Positions 10,140 to 21,349 of a stretch of DNA of 30,615 nucleotides are shown in pieces. Source of the DNA: Apostichopus parvimensis. Lineage: Eukaryota > Echinodermata > Holothuroidea > Aspidochirotida > Stichopodidae. The notes below the pieces were generated by a model. That model saw only the letters and a program-made list of their open reading frames with translations, did not search any database and had not been told where the DNA came from. The position numbers were made by a program, and so were the translations under genes. How positions within the stretch are numbered: position 1 is the stretch's first letter; the number at the start of each line of letters is the position of its first letter. Location of the stretch: assembly GCA_000934455.1 (NCBI GenBank), contig KN888131.1:33384-63998 (forward strand), given 5' to 3'.

Positions 10140-12058
10140 TATGCACAGTGGCCATAAACTGTTTCAACTTAAATGAAAAAAAAACCGAAAAAAAAACCCC
10201 ACAGTTGATTGTGTGTTAAATGTACCTGCATGGTTAACATCGAGTCTTGTGGAAGACTAGCTTGAATTAACTTGAACATTTGTTTGAGATGTAATAAACA
10301 TGAAAATTGTTTTAAAAATTGTTTTTTTTAATTGTTACTTTGATAAACTAACTGTTCTCCTCAAGATCCCAGTCAATTTTAAACGTACATAATATTAAGT
10401 CATAACTGCTATCTGTATCGGCTATTCAGAGGAATCATTTCTAAGTAATAGAGTATGCTAGGCTCTACATCAGATTCAGATCTGTTAGTAGACATATATT
10501 TGAAAAGTGCACACTTTCAATTGAGTTTCAATTGGTAAAGTTGATGGTCTGGTTGCTGTAGGATGCTGAGTTTCAATGCACTATTAATGTATGCTACCAT
10601 ACTGTGAATGTTGTACACAGTATATATACACATACCCTCATTTAGCATTGCGCAAATAATGCTGATTAACATTCATAGCTTAATTACAACTATTATTATT
10701 TATGACTATATTACAACTAGTGTCTACAAAAAATGTTTTTTTTTGGTTAATGAGTAATAGGTTGCGACATGGGGAGATTTAGCTAACTTTCAAACTTAAT
10801 CCTGAGCATGTCTATATGTCTATGTATGTCTATGTGTCTATATGTCTATATATCTCTATAGTAGATATAAGGAATGCAACATGGAAAGTAAAATTTGAAG
10901 TTTTATCAGTTTCTATGATAGATCAATTTTGAACTTGCTCAAGTCTTCAATTGTGTGACTGAACATTCGATTCTAAAATATGTCCGAAGTTACAACTTTA
11001 CATTCATAGCCAGCCCTTCAGTGTTCTTTCATCCTCATATCTATCATTTCTATATTAAACTGTTGATTGGGTTTCAATGCCTGTACTGTGAACCTCCAGA
11101 AATTTGAGCCCTTGCGGGAATTTTTATGCAACGTAATTTTTAAAGCACTCTGAAATGCGGAAACTAATGACCTTAAATGTTCATCTAATACAACGTAGCC
11201 AAATGATCTCTAAGTTCAAATTTATAAAGGTACCATATATACTCTAATGAACAAAATGGATTTCCATGCCCGTGGCTATATTAGCTAATGGCCTGCACTC
11301 TTACCATTAAAAACAGTTCAACCGACCAAGAGTACTACTTCTTCTTGTACTTACTACTACACATACTGAGTTGGTTTGTATCATTTTAAAATAAATCAAT
11401 AAGGTTTTGACTGGCACAGGTACTTACAGTATTATAAATGAGCCTTGTCGGTATTCACAGCCATACACAAAGGATTATTGTGCAGAGGTGCTACCATGTC
11501 TGAATAATAATTACATGAAACGGTAATGTCGGGGCTGGATAAACTAATTAAAAACCTTGATGAAGACGAGGGAGATAATTATTATTACTACCACTACTAC
11601 TGTACTAGCTATGTACAGCTAACAATATTGTACAGTGTACAGTTTGAAGAAACTTGTGCGTTTATTGCGATATGTACTGTGTCTGTACAGCTCTATTCAA
11701 ATTTGATACGCTTATTAGGAAGACCAAGCTTTTAATGATTTTGATGTTTTTTTATTTTTTATTGTCAACCAGGTCACATCTTTTGGTTTTTATATTCAAA
11801 CAGGAAATTTGGTGTTGTGACCAATTTTTTATATCAAAATGACAAATAATGAGCAATATTTACAGACACTTTGTAGGAGGAGGTGAGCCCCATTGGCGAA
11901 TAAAAACACCGGGCTTGTGGGCCAATAAAAGTCCCCTTCCAGTGAATCATCGGCTATGTTGTATATATCTGTTAAAGTGATGGAGGGTGACACAAATTGA
12001 TCATTTTACCTATTTGGGAGGACTCAGATATAATGTAAACTGAATTTGATGTAAATAA
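10140..12058. other. Non-coding stretch
   Basis: No coding exon was supported on either strand. The stretch holds a degenerate (GTCTAT)n microsatellite at about 10808-10860 and several TACAGTA/TACTGTA-type words. Minus-strand AATAAA shapes at about 11749 could serve the minus-strand exon ending at 12059, though they are about 300 bp away. Confidence 0.4.
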
Positions 12059-12296
12059 CTAGTCCTCCATCTCCTGCAAAGATGATTTTGGAAGACTCTT
12101 TAAGTATTTGCCCAACAGGTGTGCATTAGTCTTTGTGGGTTCCTTCATTGAGGAGTGGGCCATGTTTTTGAAAAGGATCCCCTGGTTCAAAGGTTCTTCA
12201 GGGTAACATTTACCTTTTGGTATTTCTAAATTTAGATACTCCCGTTTTTCTTTTCTTTTTCTTCTTGTTAACAGAAAGAGAAATATTTCAATAGTC
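12059..12296 (-). CDS. Candidate terminal exon of a small basic protein
   Basis: A moderate acceptor (ctttcccacttttatg, then ttaaaatttag) precedes 12296 on the minus strand. The frame stays open for about 79 codons to a TAG at 12059-12061. The peptide has a hydrophobic start (EIFLFLL), a basic cluster (RRKRKEKR) that could act as a nuclear signal, and a well-mixed tail with KGKCYPEEPLNQGILF, ending LPKSSLQEMED. The tail lacks the low-complexity look of random frames here. The exon begins at codon position 3, which matches the exon at 12473-12525. No family is recognised. The polypurine stretch that encodes the basic cluster is, on the plus strand, itself a good acceptor, so the orientation could be wrong. 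Confidence 0.35.
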
Positions 12297-12472
12297 CTAA
12301 ATTTTAACATAAAAGTGGGAAAGTTTACTGGGGGGGGGAGGGGGAGAGGGGTAGAGGGTTTGATTGTACATAAGCTTTCTGAACATTGATATATTGAAAC
12401 AAATCGATGATCTGGAAAAAGGTTGCATGTATGATTTTAAAGCTATTGAAAACAGAAAAAACATACTTATAC

Positions 12473-12525
12473 CCTGGAAGTTTAATAGAACATGGTAATC
12501 TCTCCAGACTCAATCTCATTCAATG
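12473..12525 (-). CDS. Candidate start exon of the same small protein
   Basis: On the minus strand this follows an acceptor (gctgaatttag) and carries an ATG at 12517-12519. It encodes MRLSLERLPCSIKLP and ends CCAGG|GTATAA with two bases left over. Those two bases plus the first base of the 12296 exon complete a Gly codon, so the two exons join in frame across a 176-bp intron to give about 96 residues. The start context is weak and the donor is not consensus. The support is phase compatibility and intron size, not homology. Confidence 0.25.
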
Positions 12526-13020
12526 CTAAATTCAGCATTCAAGTGTCCGGGTATATCAACATGTAGTATTTCTTAAGAAAATTTTACTCGAGAGGATCAA
12601 GAAGCCCTCCGTGGGTTCTTGAGCTCACCACTTTAAAGATATTAATTTTCCCATTAAAGCTTTTAGAAGTACCTTGTTTTTCTTTCGTAAAAGAGAGAGA
12701 AGGGAAAATATGAATACAGTATACAAGTAGCTGGCAATAAGAAAGAAACAAAAAATGATGAACTGAATGAAAGAGAAATTGTCAATTACCGATCTCGATA
12801 TCCTCAGCCGTATAAATCCGAGATCTGTGTCTCCTTTGAAGCAATGTAAAGTTTGAAACAAACAGACACTTTAAACTTCCGTTAAGTGATGTCGTAAAAA
12901 CATTTCTAAACAGACCGGAAGGAGTCAAGCAGTCAGGTTTCAACTACCAGATGTAACCTTAGATTTGGTATCCCCTTAGAAGTAATCAGTTATACACCCT
13001 ACCCTGTTCACACAGGGTCC

Positions 13021-13081
13021 GGGAGGGTGGGGGGAGGTTCAGTACCTGTAGTGAGAGAAAGGGGAGGGGGTGGGGATGGGG
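13021..13081 (+). other. G-quadruplex-prone block
   Basis: At least five separate runs of three to six G lie within about 60 bases on the plus strand, broken only by short linkers. This meets the usual pattern for intramolecular G-quadruplex formation. Similar but looser blocks occur at 12330-12358, 21837-21890, 22992-23045 and 25226-25259. Confidence 0.6.
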
Positions 13082-13737
13082 ACACTGGTTAAGACTGCAT
13101 GATCATGTATTTAGTCCCAGTTCCCGAAGCTGCGTGTTTGAATTTTGATTGGATTTTTGACATTTAAAGTACTTTATGGAACAATAGTGATGGTGTCAAA
13201 TACTGTCAACGACCAAAACTATCTATGGGCTACTTTAAAGACTTGTCACTGAAATGTCATTCACCGTCAACAAACTGTAAAGAGATACTTAATTAAACAC
13301 CTTGCAGTCCTCAATTTCTCATTGTATTTCAAGAAAGAAAGAAAGGAAAGAAAAAGAAAAAAAATTGTCCTTATCATTTCAGTAGTTTCATTTCATGTAG
13401 TGTGCACATGTGCCCTAATTCCAAGTGAGATGTGTAGTTAATATATTGAGCTAACACTGGAGCTACAGGCTGCTGAAATTGAAAGCTGCCAATGCTGTCT
13501 TGGAATCCTGTCTAAGTTGAGGAGACCAGAACTGTACTTGTCCCTTTAGTTAAAGGGATACATATTGCTAGTTTGAAAATGTTCAGATAGTATTATTTTA
13601 ATTAACTAATCACTATATTGTTAAAAACCAGGACTTTTAGCTGACATTCAAAGTTGTTCAAAATAAGTTGAACATAGGCTGTGATTCAGAATTAAGTCTT
13701 TGAGCACGTTTTGAGATAAATGCCATAAATTTTAACT

Positions 13738-13790
13738 GTGAACTAATTATAAATTAAAATATGTTGATTAATTCATGTTAATTAATTCAC
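13738..13790. promoter_or_regulatory. TAATTA-rich inverted repeat (possible homeodomain-site cluster)
   Basis: The left arm GTGAACTAATTAT and the right arm, complement of ATTAATTCAC, form an imperfect palindrome. Four or more TAAT/ATTA cores lie between and within the arms. Clusters of such cores are bound by homeodomain proteins, but AT-rich DNA produces them by chance, so the regulatory reading is inference only. Confidence 0.2.
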
Positions 13791-14158
13791 AAGGGATTCA
13801 GACCAACCAGTTATTTAACAGTCTTGTTATCTGCGTACCCTGACCAACGTTCGAAGTCTATACGTGTGACTTCATGGTTCTTGGTGGCCTATAGATAATA
13901 TGTACAGTAAATTAAAAGTATAACATTTTTTTTCGGGTACGTATCTGTTTGTTAATGCAGAATTTTTTATCCGTGGCAGCTTCCTTATTGTACAACTTGA
14001 TGGTGAAATTTGATCGACAAGTTGGTACATGTGCTGTACTTTCAGTTCTCAATGTAGTGACATCGTTTTGCATTTGTTTTGGAAATTTTATCCAACGTAC
14101 ATAGGAGTAGTACTGAAAATAAGATTGATCAATCTGAGATACAACTATCTACCGAGAC

Positions 14159-14206
14159 GACACAAACCTAACTATCATTATTAATCAGTGTGATATAGAT
14201 AACTGT
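14159..14206 (+). repeat. Dispersed hairpin repeat, copy 2
   Basis: Begins GACACAAACCTAACTATCAT and ends GATAACTGT. It is related to 9282-9334 in the same orientation, with a shorter loop and several substitutions. Confidence 0.6.
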
Positions 14207-14563
14207 CTGAATTCTTGCCAATAGCGCGATAGTCATCTGTACATTTGGATTTTAATGTTCCTTTACACAGACCGTTGAAATACTCGATTAAGTCTAAATA
14301 TGACATTACCGGGATGCGCTTGAATATTTCATGCTCTTATTGACTACGATGTTTATTTTTCGGTAATGGGGATCTATGAGTTTTTTTGCAAGTGATATTA
14401 CTGAGTCTCAAATATTTAAGTTCTTGACAAGACCTAATGATGCCATTGGTTTTATTGTCAACACGGTTAACATCTCTACAGCTTGAAAATATATGAAAGG
14501 AAGAACAGAGATTTGGATTTGGGTTTCACATGATCCTAGTGATTTACTTCGCTCCTCTCTTAC

Positions 14564-14695
14564 CTGTCTCCACAATTGCACTTTCCTATCTACCTAACTA
14601 CACATTTGGAAACATTTTAGCACTGCGCCCTCGCTCCCTGGGCCACGCCCACTTATTCTTCCTTCCGTATCTACCACCCGGAAGTTACTACACAC
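14564..14695 (-). other. Candidate 5' untranslated first exon, minus strand
   Basis: The minus strand ends this block in a near-consensus donor (GACAG|GTAAGAG, intron from 14563). The block is richer in CpG and GC than its surroundings. It contains ACTTCCGG and CGGAAG words typical of ETS-family sites and a GGGCGTGGCC word typical of Sp1/KLF sites. The 5' end is placed about 30 bases downstream of a TATAAAT at 14722-14728. An ATG near the 3' end opens only a five-codon frame. Genes of this strand downstream are the candidates at 12473-12525 and 12059-12296. The plus-strand frame across the same bases is probably a by-product of the higher GC. Confidence 0.35.
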
Positions 14696-14735
14696 GTTTT
14701 TCCGCAAAATTCTCGCTTGTGATTTATACGACTAT
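14696..14735 (-). promoter_or_regulatory. Candidate TATA-containing core promoter, minus strand
   Basis: A TATAAAT (complement of 14722-14728) stands about 30 bases upstream of the inferred start of the CpG-containing first exon. There is no direct evidence of initiation; this is inferred from position and composition. Confidence 0.25.
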
Positions 14736-17700
14736 TTTTGCGTTTTTGGAATTCATCTTTGGATAATTTGACTGCTGAGACCTTCTTTCGTTGCTGTACC
14801 AAGAAGCACTCATAAGTATCCTTTTATCAGCTGTGACATCACAGATAATTCTATGTGATATCTCTCAGGCATATGGTAGTACTAAATAAGACTAGGATGT
14901 CTCTCATGAAACTGAACAAGGCTTTTCTGAGCTGTTTAGGGGAGTAAGATGTATGTCAAATTAGCCAAAGATGATGATTGGGGGGGGGGGGTGCCTCCCA
15001 TTATGAATATCCCACTTAGTGATTTCCATTCTTTTCTCCTTATTTTGTCATAGATAGGAATTTCAGATCACATGACACATAAAAAAAGAGCAACAGTTTG
15101 CAAAATGTTTTACTGACATTTATAAGAGATCATATGAATACCATTAAAACAATATCAGTGCAGATTCAGTTCATAAAACTTCTGAAAGTACACTTAAACT
15201 ACTTTGTAGTCTAGTGAGTTGATTGTATTACCTTGCAGATTGGGTGATTGAATTATTTTGAAAAATATACTGGTATTGGGGGGATGATAGATTAAAATTA
15301 CTTGAAACGGATTGAAGCATTATGTAGTAGATTAAGATTAAAAATTTCTCTCTTAAGCTTGATGGGTTCAGAGTACTCCCCCCCCCCCCTCCAACACCAA
15401 CATAAAGCAGGGTTATTGCATGGTTAAGAATCTGTTCAACTCATGTAGACCAATGGTCTGCAAAACTTGAGGCCCTCCCTCCCTCCTGTTGCATGGTTGG
15501 CAGGAATTGCCAGACGTCAGAAAATTCATCTATGTACTGTTTTCATAGCTTTCTGACGAATATCAATGACCTTTTTTTACCAAGTCAAATCAATTCCCAG
15601 TTCAAACTTAGCTTTCATGCACTCTGAGCGAGCATAGATTCTGAGGGGTGGGAACCTGGAGGTGGCTCAGTAAGTACTCGGGCTGGTGGAGGGGGGGGGG
15701 GAGGGTATGGACTCCTGGGTCAGGAATCCAAAAGCTGGAAGAATCACTAATGTAGACAAATGTGGTATTTGTTATCACTTTACAGCAGGTGTAATTATGT
15801 TCACTGAGTTAACTAATTAATTAATTAATTTCTAAGTTTCTTCACTTACAAGTCTCATCACAACATTAGCACTTGAGCTAAACGTTGACATGTCGAACAA
15901 AGCTGGTGACCTTTTCAACGGTGTACATGTTCACCCTGGATACCAAATTATATTTAAAATTAATATTGATACGATTTATTTCTTTGGCTACTCGCTTACC
16001 TGTGTCACCAAAATCTTAGCACCTTGTTCTAAAATGAACTGGTAAGTTGGTAACCGTTTAACACTGCCCACCCTCTATGACAGGCTACCCCGGTCAATGC
16101 CCTTCTTTCTCATTCTACCGTCCAAAGTGCCAGCATAGTGCGTTTTTCGTCTGGTGTTTTTTCCGTTCTTTTTTTCGTACGGAACTGTAGCCAAGGATCT
16201 TAGTTTTTAGGCACTACATGGTAAGATAAATATTACACTTATTTGGTATCTAAATATATATTCAATCATATAATTATACTATATAAGTTCGCTGCATGTT
16301 TGCAATACCTGAAGTCTAGACAATCAACAACTTTTCCCCTGAGTCTGTAACTGTCACTCATATATCCCTTTAAGGTTTAGTCTCGTGGAATCTGTTTGTA
16401 ATAAAGTGTGTACAAATATACATGGTAGGCCTGCATGGTAGTGAATGTGTCTGTGTGTGTACATAATGTAGAAGGTGTTGATTCTCTTTGATCTCTGCAA
16501 TTGTCTCTTTGTTTGCAGAGAGAGGGTATTGTTAGTACTATATCAGTATTAATAGTATCTATAGGCTTTAGGTAGAATGCACACAGTAAATGAGATTTAT
16601 TTGTTTACAAGTAAATTTTGTAATTAGAAAAGAATTATTAGATAATTAATGACTAAGAATGGAATGGAATGGCTGGATGTATTTGTCAGATTGTATGACC
16701 AGATCTGACAAATCAATTGTTTGTTAAACCCTAATATTATAAATAAAATGAATTAATTAGTGTCAATTAGTTTAACGAGAAAGTCTGTCTTAATGAGAAG
16801 GGAAAATCTCACTGAAACCCTTGAAAAACCTACGATACCACAAATATGTGCAACTAGACTTCAACATTTTCAGAAAAGGAAGCTGCTTATAAGATCAGTA
16901 CTTACTGTAGTGCTGGCCCCAAAATATGCTAGAAGTCAAATAATGGTCACCCATGCTCCAACTTCAATAGGCATCTTACACGTGGCCACCCTTAAAGTAT
17001 GTACACATATCCTCACTGAAACATTTAATTGTCTAATATCTAACGCTCGTCAATATCTGCAAGTAATTTATGCATTAATTACCAAAAAGTTTGCGGCTTA
17101 AGTTTGCGGCTAGTAATGATGACCTTTAAGAGTGCATTGTATGTCTTTGTAATGTTACAACAGTTGTGACCAGTTAAGCATTTCTATAGCATTTTTTTCT
17201 TTGGGGGGGGGGGGAATATATTGTCTCTTTGAAGCATGTATGGTGTACATGATGAAGAGATAATGCCTTTAACACCAAGTGCTACCACTGTGTAAAGTGA
17301 TGTACATGCATATATGTACATGCAGTCTAATAAGATAAAGTCTGATAAGATAAACATTGCCAGCATTCCTTTCTCGTAATTATCACCTTTACCTTTATCT
17401 TCCCTACCTGCGCATGTCACAAGTACATGCCAGTGGAACAGGTATTAGAAGCCCTAATTTAACTTTATTTTGCGATTTTGAGTCGTTCATTTCAGATCCG
17501 CATTCATGCGATCTGAAAATCATGCAAGCAGTTCAAGGCAGGTTTGCTGCAGTCCTAAGTAGGCCTAAAGGAGATCTTACTGTATGCAAAGTTTTTGACT
17601 GGCTTGTGGAATTCACAGATTTCATTCGATTCTGAAATGCCTGTCTTTTAGAACTTTTATGAACGCTGTTATAATTCGCTTCATATCACATAGAGCTAAC

Positions 17701-18822
17701 TAAGACTGTATAGTTTCTATTGGTTTCTTCGTGTTTGTTCACCTGCCCTTCCAGCTGTAAAATTCCTTCCTTGTCAATAGTTTGAACCCCCCCCCCACCC
17801 GCCTCTGCATTACATTCAACCAAAATTAATCTCCCACGAAAGAGGTCTGGTGGAGACCCCGGAAAGTTTATCTAAATATTCTTGTTTGAATTGGCCTTTT
17901 AAGCATTTTTACAGTTGGTGACTATCTATATAGCTGAGGGCTGTATGAGTCTCTCTATATGTAGAAATCATTTGAGTTGAAACCCCAATAAATATATACT
18001 TAGATATGAGTAATGCATAAGATGGTCCCATAGGGGAATTCCCTGTTTGCTAAGACCCAGTTCCTAGATTCCAGTTGAAAGAAAAATCGGTAGACATATT
18101 AAAACAAGGAATGAATGAAAAAATCTGATCGGCAAGGACAGTGTGCATGAGTGTACATGCTACCATCCTATAGAATAGTTATTACCAGTTAGTTAATGGC
18201 CTGGTGGAGATAATTGGTGCTATGCTGCATATAAATATATTATGATATAATGTTGCATATATGCAGTACTGCACATATTTTCCTGTAAGATCACAGAATA
18301 ATAGGTTGTAGGTGAGCATAAGTTAAAAATTAACCATTCCATTTGGATTTCAGCATTTCCTCAAGCAAGTAGCAGACACTTTTGGCTAATAAGTATTAAT
18401 CTCACGTGAAATTAATTCAAATTGGAAAATTTTCAAAATTAAATTACTTCACTATTTTTGAGATGAAAATTTATAGTTTAGATGCTATACTTCATTGTTA
18501 TGGGACTTCAGCAGTCAAATAGCATTTGGGAGATGCATAAAAAATAATTTAAAAAAAAGTATCGAATGTGTTAGTACCAAGTTATCTGAAATTGGACAAT
18601 AAAATAATAACAGTAAAATGATAACAAATAAAATAATACCAAATTGGATAATAAACCAAATATAAGGGGGCTACTGAACACTGTGTGGGCTTTAAGCTCT
18701 TGTCCAGTATACTGTATTAAGTACAGAAAAGTTTGTAACTTTGTGTACAACAAACACTGTATTGTGTCAATCAAACACTTGTCTTTATCCACCTCTAACT
18801 TCTCTCTTTTGTCCCCCTCCAG
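14736..18822. other. Long stretch without a supported gene
   Basis: Holds 11-12 base G/C runs at 14980-14991, 15378-15389, 15691-15701 and 17203-17214, and a 10-base C run at 17787-17796. A (TTAA)n microsatellite lies at about 15810-15830 and a (GAATG)n patch near 16659-16674. An AT-rich hairpin lies at about 18223-18264. Two plus-strand frames, 16760-17101 and 17357-17635, are open for 113 and 92 codons. The second looks more protein-like after an acceptor shape at about 17480, but neither has a usable donor or family. A minus-strand exon shape at 15999-16037 has a consensus GTAAGC donor and 13 codons. Confidence 0.4.
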
Positions 18823-18902
18823 TCCCCCTCTTTACTGACAAAAGATTAGCTGAGGCTCTTGACATACTGTATGGGTTGATAGGATTATACCCACTGAATG
18901 GG
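18823..18902 (+). CDS. Coding-like internal exon, unknown product
   Basis: A very strong acceptor (CTTCTCTCTTTTGTCCCCCT, then ccag) ends at 18822. After two completing bases the frame encodes FTDKRLAEALDILYGLIGLY and then PLNG, ending at GGG|GTACGC in phase 0. The peptide is helical and evenly mixed, which is unusual for random frames in this AT-rich sequence. The donor is only moderate. Past it the sequence becomes a degenerate tandem repeat (TTGACAATAGGATTG-type), so the exon must stop near here if it is real. No partner exons were paired with it and no family is recognised. Confidence 0.28.
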
Positions 18903-20780
18903 GTACGCTTGACAATAGGATTGTTTGACAATGATGTTTGACAATGGGATTGTAATGTCACAGACATTATGTCACTTGGGAAGTATGCAGGTGTGTTGAG
19001 GGGGGAGGGCACAGGGTGGGTTTAGCACTCTCTGGATTAGAGGAGAAAGGGCTTCAGTATAGATACATCCAAGGATTACTAGGTAGGCAGTTGATTCTTA
19101 ATCCTAGAGGACAAAATAATGGTATATGAAACAGAATGGACGTACTTCACTCCTCACTAATACCTGTACACACCATGTACTTTCCCATATATGTTTACAC
19201 ACATTTTATATTTTGTGTTTACACACATTTGATATTTTGTGTTCCGATGTACAGTATTAGAATTGATCAAGAATGTATGCAGTTTGCAGTCAAGATGGGA
19301 TGTGTGTATGAACATAGTGTGAGTGTGTTGTGCACTTGTTTTGCATTCAGACTGATTACTTGGACAAAGGAGGAATTGCAAGTCCTCAGATGTCATTTGA
19401 AAAGAATCACCAAGTCCTCAGAACAAGAATTCTGTTATTAAGAGATATTGTTTAGGTCAGGGTACAGAGTTTCAAACAATGGAAAACACAATGGGGTCCT
19501 CAGTCGTAATGTAAATGCTTGTGGATTCATGTACACATGCATATATATTTTGCACTAATAGCCAATAGGCTGTAGATACTATAGATGTATTGTTTTTAGA
19601 ATCCAGTAATTCATGCATATTAATGAGTGGGTGGGGCATAATTTACAAATATTAAACTGGCCATATTTTGGCAACACTGGTTTGTTTCCTTTCATATTTG
19701 ACGTGTAATTTAACATTTCTGTTTTAAAGAATACAAGTTAGACCAAAAAAATTGGCTCCTTTGTCGAAGTACAACAGCAGCCATGAGTCACAAGTATAAA
19801 TTTCTATCTTCCCCACCCCCAACTGCCACCCATCCCAATTCCCAACTGCCACCCACCCCATCACCTCTCAGTTCTTTATAATCCTTGTTGAATATATATT
19901 TTTAACCTCTATATAACCTAGTCCAAAAGCTGGAAACAAACAAATTCTTGATACATGTATAGAGAAAAGAATGTTCAAAACAAAATCAGATCCAAATTAT
20001 TATGCGACTAGCCAGACACAGTGAACGACATGGTTCTGAAGAGAGAGAGAGATAGATAGAGAGAGGAAACGCTTTGGGGTGAATACATTTAATTTTTTCT
20101 TTCTCCTCGTTTCATCATTGTCCAAAAGAAAATCCAAAAAAGGGTAAAAAATCTCGTGAATATTAGATTGGATATTTCCGCCGCGTTAAATTTAATTCTG
20201 TGATCGACTCCTGTCAGCTGAGTGAGCACAGACATTTTCGTACGGCCACGAGGAGTTATAAGTCTGTACATCACCAAAACTTTGCCAACTTGTGCTGCAA
20301 GTCTAGAAATGTAATTACAGAAAGAGGATGGAGGGCTCTGGGGTCCATATTGGGAATATTTTCCTGTTCCTGGAAAAAAATGATAGGAAATGAATGCATA
20401 ATTTTATATTAGATTCTAAATGCTACAAGCGGGTTTGGAAATTTAGAAAATTTGTTTCAATTCACCTGTGAATTTTTCACTCCAAAATTAGGTTGTAGGT
20501 GAAATTATAAAAATTTATCTCGATGCGGAAAAAATGATCAGATCGATCAAAATTTGATCAAAGTTAACTTTTTTGTCTCACTTTTTTCACATCAGATTTT
20601 TTACCCCTACACGTTTCATTCTGTCCTCCCACAATGCACCAGTAAGATGTAAAAGGGAAAAGAATATGCTGAAATTTCATGCACGTCAATTAATTTGACA
20701 TTTGAAACTTAAACACTATTATGTAAAATTGTCATAAGTTACTTTGGGAAGAATGATCTCGCATGAATTATAAGAATATT
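18903..20780. other. Stretch without a supported gene
   Basis: Holds the duplication at 19193-19240, a C-rich two-copy repeat (CAACTGCCACCCA core) at about 19812-19865 and a GA/GATA tract at about 20040-20064. A polypyrimidine acceptor shape ends at 19348. The following 90 bp are open in two frames (one starting TDYLDKGGIASPQ, the other LITWTKEELQVL), so the frame cannot be decided and no gene is called. CpG density rises from about 20150. Confidence 0.4.
19193..19240 (+). repeat. Two-copy tandem repeat, 24-bp unit
   Basis: Two adjacent copies of a unit beginning GTTTACACACATTTTATATT differ at a single base (T or G at position 15). Confidence 0.9.
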
Positions 20781-20809
20781 TCTTGCTTCGGCAAAAAAAC
20801 CATCTCGCA

Positions 20810-21349
20810 TACTTGAATCGAACGGCCAGGAATCAAAGACTGGCAGGTCAGTCACCAATAACAACTTACCAAAAGGTGTCAGTATTTTGTCGTCTTGAAG
20901 GGCTTTTTGCTCTCACCGTCTCTGAGAACCCTTGTCATTTCTCTCTCCGATTCGATTCTCGTCAGCTGATGATCGACTGTCACTCCCACTTGTCAGCGGG
21001 TCAAAGTATCCCGCTTTCTTATCCGATCCGTTTAAAGCCGTCTCTCTTTATTCTGGTCGAATCGGATGACACTTACGCAAGCGAATCCAACGGTCGGAAT
21101 ATTCATCAGCCCAACCGGAGAAAAGAGAATAAAAGAAAAAAAAAGGAAGAAGGGAGAAGGGAGAGAGAGAGAGAGAGCGAAAAAAAACACAATCCTTTTA
21201 GATTTGGAAATGGGACAAGTTGGCTAATGAAGACGCAGGTTTTTTTGCCAGTTTTCCCAAAAGGGCTATTGATTTTAATGGAACGACACACGAGGCATAA
21301 ACCATCTCGCAAAACAACATGTTCATCAGTAGGATTTGGAAGGGGTTAG
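20810..21349 (+). promoter_or_regulatory. CpG-rich patch with long open frame: candidate promoter or first exon
   Basis: Between about 20815 and 21140 I count roughly twenty CpG dinucleotides, many times the local density. The patch carries repeated GATCGACT and GTCAGCTGA words, also seen at 20200-20220, and ends in a purine tract with (GA)n at 21160-21177. A plus-strand frame of 188 codons (ATG at 20783, stop at 21347-21349) spans it, the longest in the window. Its second half translates the purine tract into Lys/Arg/Glu. The first half has no recognisable domain, and no GTAAG-type donor follows closely. The higher GC alone could explain the frame. Orientation is uncertain. Confidence 0.3.

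Larger units (their letters stand above)
12526..14563. other. Probable intron or intergenic sequence
   Basis: A 44-45 bp minus-strand exon shape lies at about 12790-12834 (acceptor ttcaaag, donor GATCG|GTAATT), but its phase does not fit the neighbouring candidates. G-rich runs fill 13021-13080. A TAATTA-rich inverted repeat lies at 13738-13790. The second copy of the dispersed hairpin repeat lies at 14159-14206. Confidence 0.4.

Noticed and set aside
14530..14766. 78-codon plus-strand frame over the CpG block
   Set aside because: It has no ATG in good context, and the minus strand offers a near-consensus donor plus promoter-like words, so the block is better read as a minus-strand first exon.
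15999..16037. Minus-strand mini-exon encoding FILEQGAKILVTQ with a GTAAGC donor
   Set aside because: The peptide faintly recalls the phosphoglycerate kinase N-terminal region, but it is 13 residues, lacks the conserved His-Leu-Gly-Arg-Pro that should follow, and has no neighbouring exon. Chance is more likely.
16760..17101. 113-codon plus-strand frame
   Set aside because: No acceptor, donor or recognisable motif was found, and the composition is random-looking. A frame of this length is possible by chance in 30 kb.
17301..17324. Palindromic TGTACATGCA repeat pair
   Set aside because: Two copies of a ten-base self-complementary word separated by TATA are short enough to arise by chance in this TA/CA-rich sequence.
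19349..19452. Exon after the acceptor at 19348
   Set aside because: Two different frames are open for about 30 codons and neither is recognised. No donor or in-phase neighbour could settle the frame.
20815..20870. tRNA-like T-arm word (GTTCGATTC on the minus strand)
   Set aside because: The bases around it do not form the five-pair T stem, and no acceptor stem or D arm is present. It is just a B-box-like word.
20783..21349. 188-codon plus-strand frame as a finished protein
   Set aside because: The second half translates a purine tract and a GA microsatellite. The first half lies in locally high GC, where stop codons are rarer. It is kept only as part of a candidate promoter or first-exon block.
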